64,000 nt of DNA from Catellatospora tritici (GCF_019083965.1 NZ_JAHRCY010000020.1:1-64000), one strand, 5' to 3'; shown: positions 50,817 through 60,426, numbered from the stretch's first letter. Notes: generated by a model not told the origin, from the letters alone. Translations and numbers: made by a program.

Positions 50817-51272
50817 TCACAGCGCGGCGAGGGCCTTGCGCCAGCCGTCCTGATCGCGAGCCTCACCGGGCAGGTTCATCTCGGCGTACCGGACGACGCC
50901 ATCGCGGTCGACCACGAAGGTGCCCCGGTTGGCGAACCCGCGCTCGTCGTTGAAGACGCCGTACGCCTGGGCCACCGCGCCGTGCGGCCAGAAGTCGGCC
51001 AGCAGCGGGAAGTCGTAACCCTGCTGGTCGGCCCACACCTTGTGGGCGAAGACGGAGTCGACGCTGACCGACAGGACCTGGGTCGTGTCGTTGGCGAAGT
51101 CGCCGATGTTGTCGCGGACCGAGCACAGTTCGCCCTGGCAGATGCCGGTGAAGGCGAGCGGGTAGAACACCAGCAGCACGTTCTTGGCGCCGCGGAAGTC
51201 CGACAGCCGCACTTCCTGGTTGTTCTGGTCCTTGAGCACGAAGTCCGGTGCCTGCGTCCCGACCTCGATCAT
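50817..51272 (-). CDS. AhpE-type peroxiredoxin
   Basis: 151 residues. C45 in FTGICQGELC is the peroxidatic cysteine; C50 may be a resolving cysteine. This fits the one-Cys AhpE group of actinobacteria. ATG at 51272 starts MIEVGTQAPDFVL. With ahpCD at 37.8 kb it gives two peroxiredoxins in the window. Confidence 0.88.
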   Translation of the reverse strand: MIEVGTQAPDFVLKDQNNQEVRLSDFRGAKNVLLVFYPLAFTGICQGELCSVRDNIGDFANDTTQVLSVSVDSVFAHKVWADQQGYDFPLLADFWPHGAVAQAYGVFNDERGFANRGTFVVDRDGVVRYAEMNLPGEARDQDGWRKALAAL

Positions 51273-51410
51273 GGTGATTCCCCCAAAAACCTTCGGCGGC
51301 TGCTGCCTCCGGCGCGGGCAGAGCCGCCCGCCGACCGCGCCGCAGATCATGGTCGCAGGCGTGATTGGCGGCCTGCCGGGTGGGGCAGGCCGCTACGACG
51401 GCGGCCGACG

Positions 51411-51854
51411 TCAACGCTTGGGTGCGCGCGCCGCCTTCGGTGCCACCAACCGCGCCGCGCTCCAGTCCTTGCCGGCGCTGAGGGTGGAAGTCTGGGTAAG
51501 TCCGGCGGTGGGTGCCGCCTCGGCGATCTCGCTCGGCTCGACGTGTCCGGGCCGGCCCGACTTGGGCGTCAGCAGCCACACCACGCCGCTCTCGGCGAGC
51601 GGGGCGATCGAGTCGACGAGCAGGTCGACCAGATCCCCGTCGTCCTCGCGGTACCACACCAGCACCGCGTCGACGACCTCGTCGGTGTCCTCGTCAACCA
51701 GGTCTGATCCGCATGCGTCGGCCAGGGCGTCACGGAGCTCGAAGTCGACGTCGTCGTCGTACCCCATCTCCATGACCACCATGTCCGGCTCGATACCGAA
51801 CCGGTCCGCCAGGCTGCGTACGCCCTCGGCGGCCTGACCAGCGGTCGCGCTCAC
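51411..51854 (-). CDS. DUF3052 protein
   Basis: 147 residues. Acidic N-terminal half (MGYDDDVDFELRDALADACGSDLVDEDTDEVVDAVLVWYREDDGDLVDLLVDS) and basic C-terminus (APKAARAPKR). The family is actinobacterial and conserved, often near AhpE; no function is known. GTG at 51854 has GAGGAGG upstream. Confidence 0.83.
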   Translation of the reverse strand: MSATAGQAAEGVRSLADRFGIEPDMVVMEMGYDDDVDFELRDALADACGSDLVDEDTDEVVDAVLVWYREDDGDLVDLLVDSIAPLAESGVVWLLTPKSGRPGHVEPSEIAEAAPTAGLTQTSTLSAGKDWSAARLVAPKAARAPKR

Positions 51855-52009
51855 TGTCGCGTGCCTCCTCTTCCGTTCGTGCACGCCCGCCCAGTCGGCG
51901 GGTTCACGTGCCCTTTGCGTTCTGTTGCCATTGTCGTCGGCGTCACAGCCGACTGCCGGTAGTCCACACAGTTCTAGCCCCCAGCGCAAGTGGCGCACCG
52001 CGCGGGTTC

Positions 52010-52022
52010 GTAAAAAGGGCCC
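52010..52022 (-). repeat. possible hairpin remnant copy H
   Basis: GTAAAAAGGGCCC beside the stop of the dehydrogenase gene resembles one arm of the dispersed element. Weak. Confidence 0.35.
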
Positions 52023-52023
52023 G

Positions 52024-54345
52024 CTACGCCGCCAGGAGGGCCCGCGCGGCGCGCTCGATCGCGTCCTCGCCGACCAGGACATGGTCGGCGGCGGGGCCAA
52101 GCGGCAGGAAGGTGTCGACGGCCGCGATACGGCGCGCCAGGCCCACGTACCCGGCGTCGACCAGGGTCGCGAGCACCCCCTCGGCGACGCCTCCGGTACG
52201 GCGGGTCTCGTCGACGACCAGCACCCGGCCGGTGGCGGCGGCCTCGCGGACGATGTCGGCGACCGGCAGCGGAGCCAGCCAGCGCAGGTCCACCACGCGG
52301 CAGCCGTGACCCGCCTCGGCCAGCCGGGCGGCGACCCGCAGCGACATGCGTACGCCGTTGCCGAAGGTGATGATGGTCAGCTCGTCGGTGGGCCCGAAGC
52401 TGTAGCCGCGGGCGCGGCCGACGGGCACGTGCGTGTCGCCCCAGCGCGCGGGCGGGACGTACGGCGCGGCCCAGCCGCCGTCGCCGTCGTGGTGCAGGTC
52501 ACGGGTGTGATAGAGCGCGATCGGCTCCAGGAACACGCTGACGGTCCCGTCGACCTCGGCCGCGGCGACGCAGGTGCGCAGCATCGCGGCGGCGTCGTCG
52601 GGCCGGGCGGGGGCGGCGACGACCAGGCCCGGGATGTCGCGCAGCACCGCCACCGAGTGGTCGTTGTGGAAGTGCCCGCCGAAGCCCTTCTGGTACGCCA
52701 GCCCGGCGATGCGGACCACCATCGGGTTGCGATACGCCCCCTGTGAGAAGAACCGCATGCTGGCGGCCTCGCCACGCAGCTGGTCCTCGGCATTGTGCAG
52801 GTACGCCAGGTACTGGATCTCCGGGATCGGCAGCATTCCGCCCAGCCCGGCGCCCAGCCCGAGGCCGAGGATGGACGTCTCGTCCAGCAGCGTGTCGAAC
52901 ACCCGGGCCGGGCCGAACCGGTCGCGCAGCCCCTTGGTCACCCCGTAGACGCCGCCCTTGCGGGCCACGTCCTCGCCGAACACCAGCGCCTGCGGGTGCG
53001 TCACCAGCAGGTCGGTGAGGGTGGCGTTGATGCTCTGGGCCAGGGTCTGCCCGCCGCCGCGCTCGGGTGGGGTGCCGCCGAACGCGTCGGCACGAGCGGC
53101 CAGCAGTGCGCCCGCGGCACGTTCCCCCGCCCGGGTGACACTGCGGGCCACCCGCAGCGGGCGGCGCGGCGCCAGCGGGGCGACCACCTCGGCGGCCGAG
53201 GCCAGCTTGGGTTCCTCGCGCACCTGGGCGGCGGCGTGCTGGACCCGCCAGCCGATCTCGTCGTACCGGCTGAGCAGCTCCAGCGCGGTGGCCTGGCCGG
53301 AGTCGATGAGCAGCCGGGCGGTGCGCAGCAGCGGGTCCAGTGCCAGGTCGTGCTCGATCTCGGCCGGGGCGCGGTAGGCCAGCTCGGCGTCGGCTCCCGC
53401 GTGGCCCATCAGCCGGACCGTACGCAGGTGCAGCACGGCCGGGCGGCGATGACGGCGCACCCAGGCGACCGCGGAGCGGGCCACCGCGTACGTCTGCGCC
53501 AGGTCGCACCCGTCGGCGTGGTGATAGCGCAGGCCGGGGCGGGCCTTGAGGGCGGCGCCGACCCATCCGGCGGGTGAGCGGACGCTGATGCCCAGCCCGT
53601 TGTCCTCGCACACGAACAGCAGCGGCAGCCGCAGCCCGGTGAAGTCCGACCAGCCCGCCGTGTTGAACGCGGCGGTGGCGGAGGCGTGGTTGACCGAGGC
53701 GTCACCGAACGAGCAGACCGCGATCGCGTCGCGCGGCCACGGCGGCAGCGGTGTGTCGAGCTCGGGGGCGGCGTGCCGCCCGGCCCGCAGCGCGTCCCCG
53801 CCCTGCCTGGCCCGCTCGATCGCGAAGGCCAGCCCGACCGCGCGCGGCAGGTGCGAGGCGATGGTCGAGGTGGTCGGGATGATGTTCAGCTCGGTGCTGC
53901 CGAAGACCTTGTGCCGCCCGCCCGCGATCGGCTCGGCGGCGCTGGCCACGATGCCGCGCAGCACGTCGCGGATCGGGTCGACCTTGCCCTCGGGCAGCTG
54001 CCCGGCGCGGGCGCAGTAGAACGCGCCGGAGCGGTAGTGCAGCAGCGCCGGGTCGGTGGGGCGCAGTGCGGCGGCGACGGCCGCGTTGCCCTCGTGCCCG
54101 GCCGAGCCGATGGTGTAGAAGCCCGCCCCGTCGGCGCGCAGGCGGCGCGCGGCGAGGTCGAGGTGGCGGCTGGTGACCTGGGCGTCGAACAGCTCACGGG
54201 CCTGGGCGGCGGTCAGCCCGCTGTCGCCGCGCACCGTCGCATGGGGATCGGCGGCCGGGGTCGTGGTGGGCTGGGTGGACCAGGCTGTCAGCGCGCCACG
54301 GAACCGTTCGTCGAGATCATGAGAGGTGCTCACGCTGCACAGCAT
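52024..54345 (-). CDS. branched-chain 2-oxoacid dehydrogenase E1, alpha and beta fused
   Basis: 773 residues. N-terminal E1-alpha (about 45-400) has the thiamine-diphosphate motif GDASVNHASATAAFN (214-228), with Asp in the GDG-type position altered to GDA. C-terminal E1-beta (about 430-773) has FGEDVARKGGVYGVTKGL and VVDLRWLAPLP. Separate subunits are usual; fused forms occur in some actinobacteria and Bacteroidetes. It would decarboxylate branched-chain 2-oxoacids for fatty-acid primers and depends on lipoylated E2. ATG at 54345 or GTG at 54333. No E2/E3 genes are adjacent. Confidence 0.86.
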   Translation of the reverse strand: MLCSVSTSHDLDERFRGALTAWSTQPTTTPAADPHATVRGDSGLTAAQARELFDAQVTSRHLDLAARRLRADGAGFYTIGSAGHEGNAAVAAALRPTDPALLHYRSGAFYCARAGQLPEGKVDPIRDVLRGIVASAAEPIAGGRHKVFGSTELNIIPTTSTIASHLPRAVGLAFAIERARQGGDALRAGRHAAPELDTPLPPWPRDAIAVCSFGDASVNHASATAAFNTAGWSDFTGLRLPLLFVCEDNGLGISVRSPAGWVGAALKARPGLRYHHADGCDLAQTYAVARSAVAWVRRHRRPAVLHLRTVRLMGHAGADAELAYRAPAEIEHDLALDPLLRTARLLIDSGQATALELLSRYDEIGWRVQHAAAQVREEPKLASAAEVVAPLAPRRPLRVARSVTRAGERAAGALLAARADAFGGTPPERGGGQTLAQSINATLTDLLVTHPQALVFGEDVARKGGVYGVTKGLRDRFGPARVFDTLLDETSILGLGLGAGLGGMLPIPEIQYLAYLHNAEDQLRGEAASMRFFSQGAYRNPMVVRIAGLAYQKGFGGHFHNDHSVAVLRDIPGLVVAAPARPDDAAAMLRTCVAAAEVDGTVSVFLEPIALYHTRDLHHDGDGGWAAPYVPPARWGDTHVPVGRARGYSFGPTDELTIITFGNGVRMSLRVAARLAEAGHGCRVVDLRWLAPLPVADIVREAAATGRVLVVDETRRTGGVAEGVLATLVDAGYVGLARRIAAVDTFLPLGPAADHVLVGEDAIERAARALLAA

Positions 54346-54446
54346 GACCCAGGAGGGTGACAGGCAACCAGTCGGATCGCGGATCGGACACGCGTGGCGG
54401 CCTGGCGAAATACCCTTATTGTCGGGTTCCTGACGATAATCGGGCC

Positions 54447-55352
54447 ATGGCGAAACCTTGTCCCCCGATGATGTTCACCCTGCTCGGCGCCGGACTGCTG
54501 GCGCTCACCGCCGTACCGGCGGCAGCGGGACCAGACCACGCGAAGAACGCCGACGTACCGGCGGTGCTCGTCGGCGCCGGCGACATCGGCAGCTGCGCCA
54601 GCGACGGCGACGAGATCACGGCCAAGCTGCTCGACAGGATTCCGGGCACCGTGTTCACCCTCGGCGACAACGCGTACGTCGCGGGCACCGCGGCCCAGTT
54701 CCAGAAGTGCTACGAGCCGTACTGGGGGCGGCACCGCGACCGCACCCGGCCCACGATCGGCAACCACGACTCCCGTACCGACGAGGGCGACCCGTACTAC
54801 GACTACTTCGGCAAGGCGGCCGGGCCGAAGGGCAAGGGCTGGTACTCGTACGAGCTGAACGGCTGGCAGGTGCTGGTGCTCAACTCCACCTGCGACCTCG
54901 TCGACTGCGACGCCGACTCCGAGCAGCTGGAGTGGCTGGCCGACGAGCTGTCCGACAGCGACGCCAAGTGCCAGGTCGCGATGTTCCACCACCCGTACTT
55001 CACCTCGGGCAGCAAGCACCACTCGGAGCCGCGGGTCAAGCCGTTCTGGGACGTGCTCTACAAGCACGGCGTCGACGTGGTCCTCAACGGCCACAACCAC
55101 AACTACGAGCGGTTCGCGCCGCAGAACCCCGACGGCAAGGCCGACGCCGACGGCATCGCCGAGTTCATCGTGGGTACGGGCGGCGGCGGCCTCAACGGCT
55201 TCGGCCACCACGCGGCCGCCAATTCGCAGGCCCGCGACGCCAAGGACTTCGGCGTACTGAAGCTGAGCCTGCACGAGGACGGCTACGACTGGAAGTTCGT
55301 CGCCCAGCCCGGCTCCACGTTCACCGACACCGGCAGCGCCGACTGCCACTGA
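54447..55352 (+). CDS. secreted metallophosphoesterase (purple acid phosphatase-like)
   Basis: 301 residues. Signal peptide at about 1-27 (LLGAGLLALTAVPAAAG). Metal motifs in order: GAGDIGSC (43-50), GDNAY, GNHDS, HHPYF and GHNHNYERF. The last matches the purple-acid-phosphatase/PhoD-like group. Several Cys suggest disulfides. Probably phosphate scavenging or cell-wall phosphate trimming; no pho box was found. Confidence 0.87.
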   Translation: MAKPCPPMMFTLLGAGLLALTAVPAAAGPDHAKNADVPAVLVGAGDIGSCASDGDEITAKLLDRIPGTVFTLGDNAYVAGTAAQFQKCYEPYWGRHRDRTRPTIGNHDSRTDEGDPYYDYFGKAAGPKGKGWYSYELNGWQVLVLNSTCDLVDCDADSEQLEWLADELSDSDAKCQVAMFHHPYFTSGSKHHSEPRVKPFWDVLYKHGVDVVLNGHNHNYERFAPQNPDGKADADGIAEFIVGTGGGGLNGFGHHAAANSQARDAKDFGVLKLSLHEDGYDWKFVAQPGSTFTDTGSADCH

Positions 55353-55389
55353 GCCGCCGCCGGTCGCGGACCGCTCGGTGCCATCCACC

Positions 55390-55475
55390 GAGCCGTCGGC
55401 GGTTGCAGACCGCTCGGTGCCATCCGTAGCGAAGGCGAAGGATGGCACCGATTAAGGTCGCAGAGCCGACGGCTC
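55390..55475. terminator. two-tier hairpin between convergent genes
   Basis: Outer arms GAGCCGTCGGC (55390-55400) and GCCGACGGCTC (55465-55475); inner arms CGGTGCCATCC (55415-55425) and GGATGGCACCG (55440-55450), all exact. A further direct copy of GACCGCTCGGTGCCATCC lies just upstream. Symmetrical, so it could end both genes. Confidence 0.7.
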
Positions 55476-55487
55476 GGACAAGTCAGT

Positions 55488-57062
55488 TCAGTCGCGCCAG
55501 CCAGCGATCTCGACGCCCTTGGCGGACTCCACCCGCAGGCCGAACTGGATCTCGGCGGTGGTGCCGGGCTGCAGGGCCAGCTTCCAGGTGAGCACGCCCA
55601 GGTCGGAGCGCTCGGCGGGCTCGGGCTTGGCGTGCAGCTCACGTACCGCGATCTGCGCGTCGCGGGAGACCGGCAGCTGGTCGAGCACGGTCATCGCGAC
55701 CGGGCGCGGGCTGTGGTTGGTGATAGTGATCTTGTATTCGGCGTCGGTGCGCCGGGTCGAACCGAGCGTGGCCTTGCTCGCGGCCCGGCGCACCAGCTCC
55801 CGCTCCACCCGAACCCGGTCGTCGACGCCCAGCGCCAGCTCGCGCTCCTCCAGCGGCGCCCACGGCTCCAGCCGGGTCGAGCCGACGAAGTCGCCCTCGT
55901 GGAACAGTGCGGCCTGGCCGGGCGGCAGTGTGTGCCCGGAGGTGTTGCGCACCGTGGCCCGCAGGGTCGCCTCCTGGGCGCGTACCGGGGCGGTGATGTG
56001 GTCGAGCTTGGCCTCCAGATCGAAGTTCGCGATCAGGGTGCGGTGCGCGGTGCCGTCGGCGGGCACGGCCACCGGCTTGAGCGGGGTGTACGTCGCCGCG
56101 ACCGGCCCCTCCTCCACCGCCGCGCTGGTCTCCCGCACCGCGGCCCGCGCCTTCGGCATGACGGCCTGCATCGGGGCCGCACCCGGGGCCGGGGCGGGCA
56201 TCGCCGCGGCGGCCATCGGCGCCCCGCCCACCGGCATGCCGAACAGCTGCGGCGGGGCCGGGTGGAACACGTCGACGAACCATGGGTCGAGCTCGGGCAC
56301 GGTCAGCGCGCCCGCCGGGCGGGCCGTGGACAGGCGCAGCTGGCACTCGGGCCAGTCCTCGCCGGTGCGCTGGGTGATCATGCCGTGCCAGGTCAGGGCG
56401 AGCCGGTCGTCGGCCAGGCGCAGGTCGTACCCACTGGTCCAGCTCGCGCCCGGGACCAGGTAGGTCAGCTCCAGCTCGACCTCGCCGCCGCCCTCGTCGA
56501 CCTCCAGCAGGATCTCGGCCAGCAGGCGGTCGGGGCGGGCGCTGCCGCGCAGGTCCATCAGCCGCCGCTCGACGGCCTCGCGCCGCTTGTGCAGTTCCGT
56601 GCGCTCCTGCTCGCGCAGGCGGCGGTCGCGGTGCAGCGCGGTCAGCTGCTCGTCCAGGCCGTCGGCGAACCGGGCCGCCGCGGCGACCTCGCCCGCGGCC
56701 AGGTTGCCCGCGCCGCGCATCGCCAGCCGGGCCAGGAACCGCTCGCGGGACACGGCCACGGTGTCGGCGTCGAGCAACTCCCCGACCCGGGCCTCGATCT
56801 CGCGCAGCTGCGCCTCCAGCGCCGCCACGGAGGCGTCGTCGCTGACGGCTTCGCGTCGGGTGATCACGTTGACCCCGGCAACCGCGGCCGGGCCGTGCCC
56901 GGAGACCCGCACGGAGTCGCGCAGCAGGCCCAGCGGCAACGGTCCACAGGGGACCCGGTGCTCACCGGCGGGCAGGGTCACGGTGCCACGGCGGGTGACC
57001 CGGGCGCGGTCGGGGAAGACCGTGACGGCCACGATCGGTGCGTCGAGGGATTCGAGGCTCAT
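55488..57062 (-). CDS. DUF4139 (MuiA-like) protein
   Basis: 524 residues. N-terminal DUF4140 (TVFPDRARVTRRGTVTLPAGEHRV), a coiled-coil stretch (about 75-165) and the C-terminal DUF4139 beta domain (YLVPGASWTSGYDLRL ... TITNHSPRPVAMTVLDQLPVS). A Pro/Ala/Met-rich insert (about 268-330) interrupts the domain. Named after mucoidy inhibitor A; no activity is known. No signal peptide is visible here, unlike Gram-negative members. Confidence 0.82.
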   Translation of the reverse strand: MSLESLDAPIVAVTVFPDRARVTRRGTVTLPAGEHRVPCGPLPLGLLRDSVRVSGHGPAAVAGVNVITRREAVSDDASVAALEAQLREIEARVGELLDADTVAVSRERFLARLAMRGAGNLAAGEVAAAARFADGLDEQLTALHRDRRLREQERTELHKRREAVERRLMDLRGSARPDRLLAEILLEVDEGGGEVELELTYLVPGASWTSGYDLRLADDRLALTWHGMITQRTGEDWPECQLRLSTARPAGALTVPELDPWFVDVFHPAPPQLFGMPVGGAPMAAAAMPAPAPGAAPMQAVMPKARAAVRETSAAVEEGPVAATYTPLKPVAVPADGTAHRTLIANFDLEAKLDHITAPVRAQEATLRATVRNTSGHTLPPGQAALFHEGDFVGSTRLEPWAPLEERELALGVDDRVRVERELVRRAASKATLGSTRRTDAEYKITITNHSPRPVAMTVLDQLPVSRDAQIAVRELHAKPEPAERSDLGVLTWKLALQPGTTAEIQFGLRVESAKGVEIAGWRD

Positions 57063-57200
57063 AAGCTGAGGCTACCGAAACGTAACCAGCGCTCGCGGCG
57101 CAACAGGGTCGCGGGCGTGCTCGCCGGGCGGACGAGTCGATCAGGAAGCCGTGCTCTCGACACGCCGTCGAGCCGTGCCACAAGTTCATGATCGGCGGGG

Positions 57201-57258
57201 AAAGGGGCGGGGGGGGGGGGGGGGGGGGGGGGGGCGCCCCCCCCCCGCCCCGGTTTTC
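57201..57258. repeat. G26 homopolymer in a GC hairpin
   Basis: A run of 26 G (57209-57234), CG, then 10 C. GGGGC before and GCCCC after let the arms pair; flanking GGGGAAA/GGTTTTCC extend it. It lies 18 bases past the cellulase stop (minus strand), so it is probably the terminator with an expanded tract, or a sequencing/assembly artefact. Confidence 0.8.
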
Positions 57259-57276
57259 CAGGGGAGGAGCGATGGT

Positions 57277-59844
57277 TCAGGAGCAGGCGGCGCCGTTCAG
57301 GGTGAACAGGGCCGGGTCCGGGTTGGCGCCGGTGGCCGGGTCGCCGATGAACCCGAAGGTCACCGACTGGCCGGGGGCGATGACCTTGTTGTACGCCAGG
57401 TTGCTCGCGCTGACCTGCGCACCGGACTGGGCGAACCCGGCGCTCCAGCTGCTGTCGATCGACTGGCCGCCCAGGAACGACCAGCGCAGCGTCCACCCGT
57501 TGATCGAGGTGGTGCCGGTGTTCTTGAGGGTGATCTGGGTGTTGAAGCCGTCGGCCCACTGCGCGTGCTTGGTGTAGGTCACCTTGCACTTGGCCGCGGC
57601 CGGGGCGGCACCGTCACCCTGACCGGCCAGGAACGAGGCGATCCAGGCCAGCGGGGCGTTCCAGTTGATCGTCAGCTCGTTGGTCGACCACGAGTCGATC
57701 GAGTCGATGTAGCAGAACTGGCCCGTGCAGCCGGTCAGTTTCTGCTGCGCGACCGGGTCCTGGATGGACGAGTTCGGACCGCCCGACAGGGTGCCCTTGG
57801 GCGGGTTGGGCAGGTCGGGGTTGAGCGAGTGGGAGTACCACCGGCTGTGCTGGTTGTGCGAGTTCACCTCGCCGTAGCCGGTGACATAGGACATGTTCAG
57901 GGCGTTGCGGCCCAGCACGTAGTCCATGCCGCGGGCGACGGCCTCGGCGTACTGGCGCTGGCCGGTGATGTCGTAGGCGGCCGCCAGCACGATCATGTTG
58001 TTGATGATCCCGCTGTTGGAGCCCCAGTCGTAGGAGTTGTTCGCCGGGGCGTACGGCACGCCGTACGGGTGAGCGGTCCCGTCGGTGAGGTACCTGTCGG
58101 CACCGGCCACAACCGAGGCGCGCACGGCGGCCCGGTTCGGCAGGGCGCTGGGCAGGGTGGCCAGGTCGATGCGGCCCAACGCCGCCACGCCCTGCCAGCC
58201 GAAGCCGCCGCCGCTCCAGATGTCGGACGTGTGCAGCGGCGAGGCGGTGACCGCGTCGCGGAACTGGTTCTCGCCCGTGGTCAGGTACAGCTCCGCCGCC
58301 GCCCAGTAGAACTCGTCGGTGACGTTGACGTCGTCGTACGTGCCGCCGCCGGTGCCGTCGGCGGTGCTCGCGTAGATCGCCGGATGGGCCAACGCCGCCG
58401 CGTAGGCGGTGCGGGCCGCGGCCAGGCTGCGCGCGGCGAAGGCGGGGTCGTACGAGGCGTACACGCGCGCGGCCTGCGCGGCCGTGGCGGCCAGGTTCAG
58501 CGTCGCCGCCGTCGACGGCGGGTGCAGCTCGCGCAGCTTGTCGTCGCGGTCGGGCAGCAGCGGCAGGCCGGTCCACTCGCTGTCGTGGATCTTGTGGTGG
58601 GCCATGCCCGCCAGCGGCTTGCCCGCGGGCACCTGCATCTTGAGCAGGAACTCCATCTCCCAGCGAGCCTCGTCCAGGATGTCCGGCACGCCGTTGCCAC
58701 TCTCGGGCGTGTTGAGCTGCCCGTCGGTGAACGGCGCCTGGCCGCTGGCGGCGTACTTGCCCCGCTCGAACTCGTTGAGCAGCTGGAACACCGAGATGCC
58801 ACCGTTCACGACGTACTTGCCGTGGTCGCCCGCGTCGTACCAGCCGCCGGAGACGTCCAGGCGGTAGTCGCAGACGCCCGGCTGGCAAGGTACCGAGACG
58901 TCACCGGTGTTCGGGGCCACGCCGACGTGACCGGCCGGGCGGCCGTAGCCGGGGCGCAGCTCGTTCGAGATGGCGATGCCGGAGCGCTGCGGGTAGAAGA
59001 ACTTCAGCGCGTCGTCGCGCAGCCCGGCGTAGAGGTCGCCGCCGAGGTCGAACGGGCGGCTGGTCTCACCGTCGGCGACCAGGGTGTATCCGGTCCCGGC
59101 CACCGCGTACGAGCTGAAGTCGATCGACTGCACGTTCTGCCCGGAGCTGGCGTCCACGCCGCGCGGGGTGGTGCTGCCACTGGCCACGACCGTGCCGCCG
59201 CTGTTCTTCAGCTGCCACGGCAGGGCGGCGGTGGCGTCGGTGACCAGGGTGGCGCCCTTCGGGCCCTTGGTCAGGTAGCCGACCTGGTTGACCCGCACCC
59301 GCGGGCCGGTGTCCGGCTGGTATACCTCGGGCGCGGCGCCGCCCTTGAGGGAGATGTCGTCCAGGCAGAGCCGCCAGGGGGAGGCACTGCCACCGATCTG
59401 AAACGCCACCTGCGCGTTCGGTAGGGAGACGGGCGCGGTGAAGGTGTACGAGTAGCCGGTGGCAGTGCCCGTCATCAGCGGATTCGCGGCCAGGAACTGG
59501 GTCCACGGATCCACCGGCAGCTGGATGAGCGCCTTGCCGACCTTGTCCGGCGTGGCGCTCGCCTTGAAGCTGTACTGGTAGGTCTCACCCGCGACCAGCG
59601 GGATGTTGTCCTGCCCGATGATGACGTCCCACGGGTTGACGGTGTTCCCGGGGATGTCGGCGCACAGCTGGCCGCCGCTGGAGTCGAGCACGATGTTGCT
59701 GGTCCCCCACCACGGGGCGTGCCCGGAGTCGAAGGTGCCGTTGACGATCTGCTCGGGCGGGTCGGCTGACGCGCCGGCCGCGGTGAGGCTCGTGGCGACG
59801 AGCCCGGCCACCGCCGCGATGGCGATCAGAACGGGTTTGCGCAC
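57277..59844 (-). CDS. secreted GH9 cellulase with CBM4/9 and CBM2
   Basis: 855 residues. Signal peptide 1-27. CBM4/9-type domain (30-170: VNGTFDSGHAPWWGTSN), CelD_N Ig-like domain (about 180-265: VNQVGYLTKGPKGATLV), GH9 barrel (270-745) with the catalytic base in GGWYDAGDHGKYV and the proton donor Glu in TNELTINWNAPLAW, then CBM2 (753-855, KCKVTYTKHAQWADGF). It is a theme-D endo/exo-cellulase. GTG at 59844 has AAAGGA upstream. A CebR operator lies 87 bases before the start. Confidence 0.93.
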   Translation of the reverse strand: MRKPVLIAIAAVAGLVATSLTAAGASADPPEQIVNGTFDSGHAPWWGTSNIVLDSSGGQLCADIPGNTVNPWDVIIGQDNIPLVAGETYQYSFKASATPDKVGKALIQLPVDPWTQFLAANPLMTGTATGYSYTFTAPVSLPNAQVAFQIGGSASPWRLCLDDISLKGGAAPEVYQPDTGPRVRVNQVGYLTKGPKGATLVTDATAALPWQLKNSGGTVVASGSTTPRGVDASSGQNVQSIDFSSYAVAGTGYTLVADGETSRPFDLGGDLYAGLRDDALKFFYPQRSGIAISNELRPGYGRPAGHVGVAPNTGDVSVPCQPGVCDYRLDVSGGWYDAGDHGKYVVNGGISVFQLLNEFERGKYAASGQAPFTDGQLNTPESGNGVPDILDEARWEMEFLLKMQVPAGKPLAGMAHHKIHDSEWTGLPLLPDRDDKLRELHPPSTAATLNLAATAAQAARVYASYDPAFAARSLAAARTAYAAALAHPAIYASTADGTGGGTYDDVNVTDEFYWAAAELYLTTGENQFRDAVTASPLHTSDIWSGGGFGWQGVAALGRIDLATLPSALPNRAAVRASVVAGADRYLTDGTAHPYGVPYAPANNSYDWGSNSGIINNMIVLAAAYDITGQRQYAEAVARGMDYVLGRNALNMSYVTGYGEVNSHNQHSRWYSHSLNPDLPNPPKGTLSGGPNSSIQDPVAQQKLTGCTGQFCYIDSIDSWSTNELTINWNAPLAWIASFLAGQGDGAAPAAAKCKVTYTKHAQWADGFNTQITLKNTGTTSINGWTLRWSFLGGQSIDSSWSAGFAQSGAQVSASNLAYNKVIAPGQSVTFGFIGDPATGANPDPALFTLNGAACS

Positions 59845-59930
59845 TGAAGTTCCTTTCGATGAAGCGATCGGGTGGTGCATCGAAAGAGGCACGGAAGGCG
59901 GTCTCACCTGCGTTTTCACGCCGAGCAAGA

Positions 59931-59944
59931 TGGGAGCGCTCCCA
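59931..59944. promoter_or_regulatory. CebR operator
   Basis: TGGGAGCGCTCCCA is the exact 14-base Streptomyces CebR site. It lies 87 bases upstream of the cellulase, so the gene should be repressed unless cello-oligosaccharides are present. Confidence 0.9.
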
Positions 59945-60021
59945 TTCGTGCGGATGAATTATTGCCGTAGCGTTTCCGGAGTGTCAATCGGCCGCCCGGC
60001 CGGGCGCCACCCGGGCCAGGG

Positions 60022-60426
60022 TCAGCCCGCGACAAACGAGAAACGGACCTGCCGGGTCGGGTTGTCGCCGTTGGTGTCCACCAGGCAGATCGACTGCCAG
60101 GTGCCCAGCATGATGCGGCCGCCGAGCACCGGCAGGGTGGCGTACGGCGCCACGAAGGCGGGCAGCACGTGGTCGCGCCCATGCCCGGCGGACCCGTGCC
60201 GGTGCCGCCAGCGGTCGTCGGCGGGCAGTACGTGCTCCAGCGCCGTGAGCAGGTCGTCGTCACTGCCCGCACCGGTCTCGATGATCGCCACCCCGGCGGT
60301 CGCGTGCGGCACGAAGACATGCAGAAGTCCGTCACCCCGGTCGGCGGTGAAAGTTTCCGCCTGGGCGGTCAGATCCACCACGCTCGGGCGGGATCCGGTG
60401 CGCACGGTGATCACGATGCTGTCCAT
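60022..60426 (-). CDS. YjbQ-family (UPF0047) protein
   Basis: 134 residues. Family motifs: LLHVFVPHATAGVAIIETG, and DNGDNPTRQVRFS-like C-terminus, with HGSAGHGRDHVLPAF in the middle. YjbQ can replace thiamine-phosphate synthase activity in vitro; the natural role is uncertain. ATG at 60426. Confidence 0.85.
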   Translation of the reverse strand: MDSIVITVRTGSRPSVVDLTAQAETFTADRGDGLLHVFVPHATAGVAIIETGAGSDDDLLTALEHVLPADDRWRHRHGSAGHGRDHVLPAFVAPYATLPVLGGRIMLGTWQSICLVDTNGDNPTRQVRFSFVAG

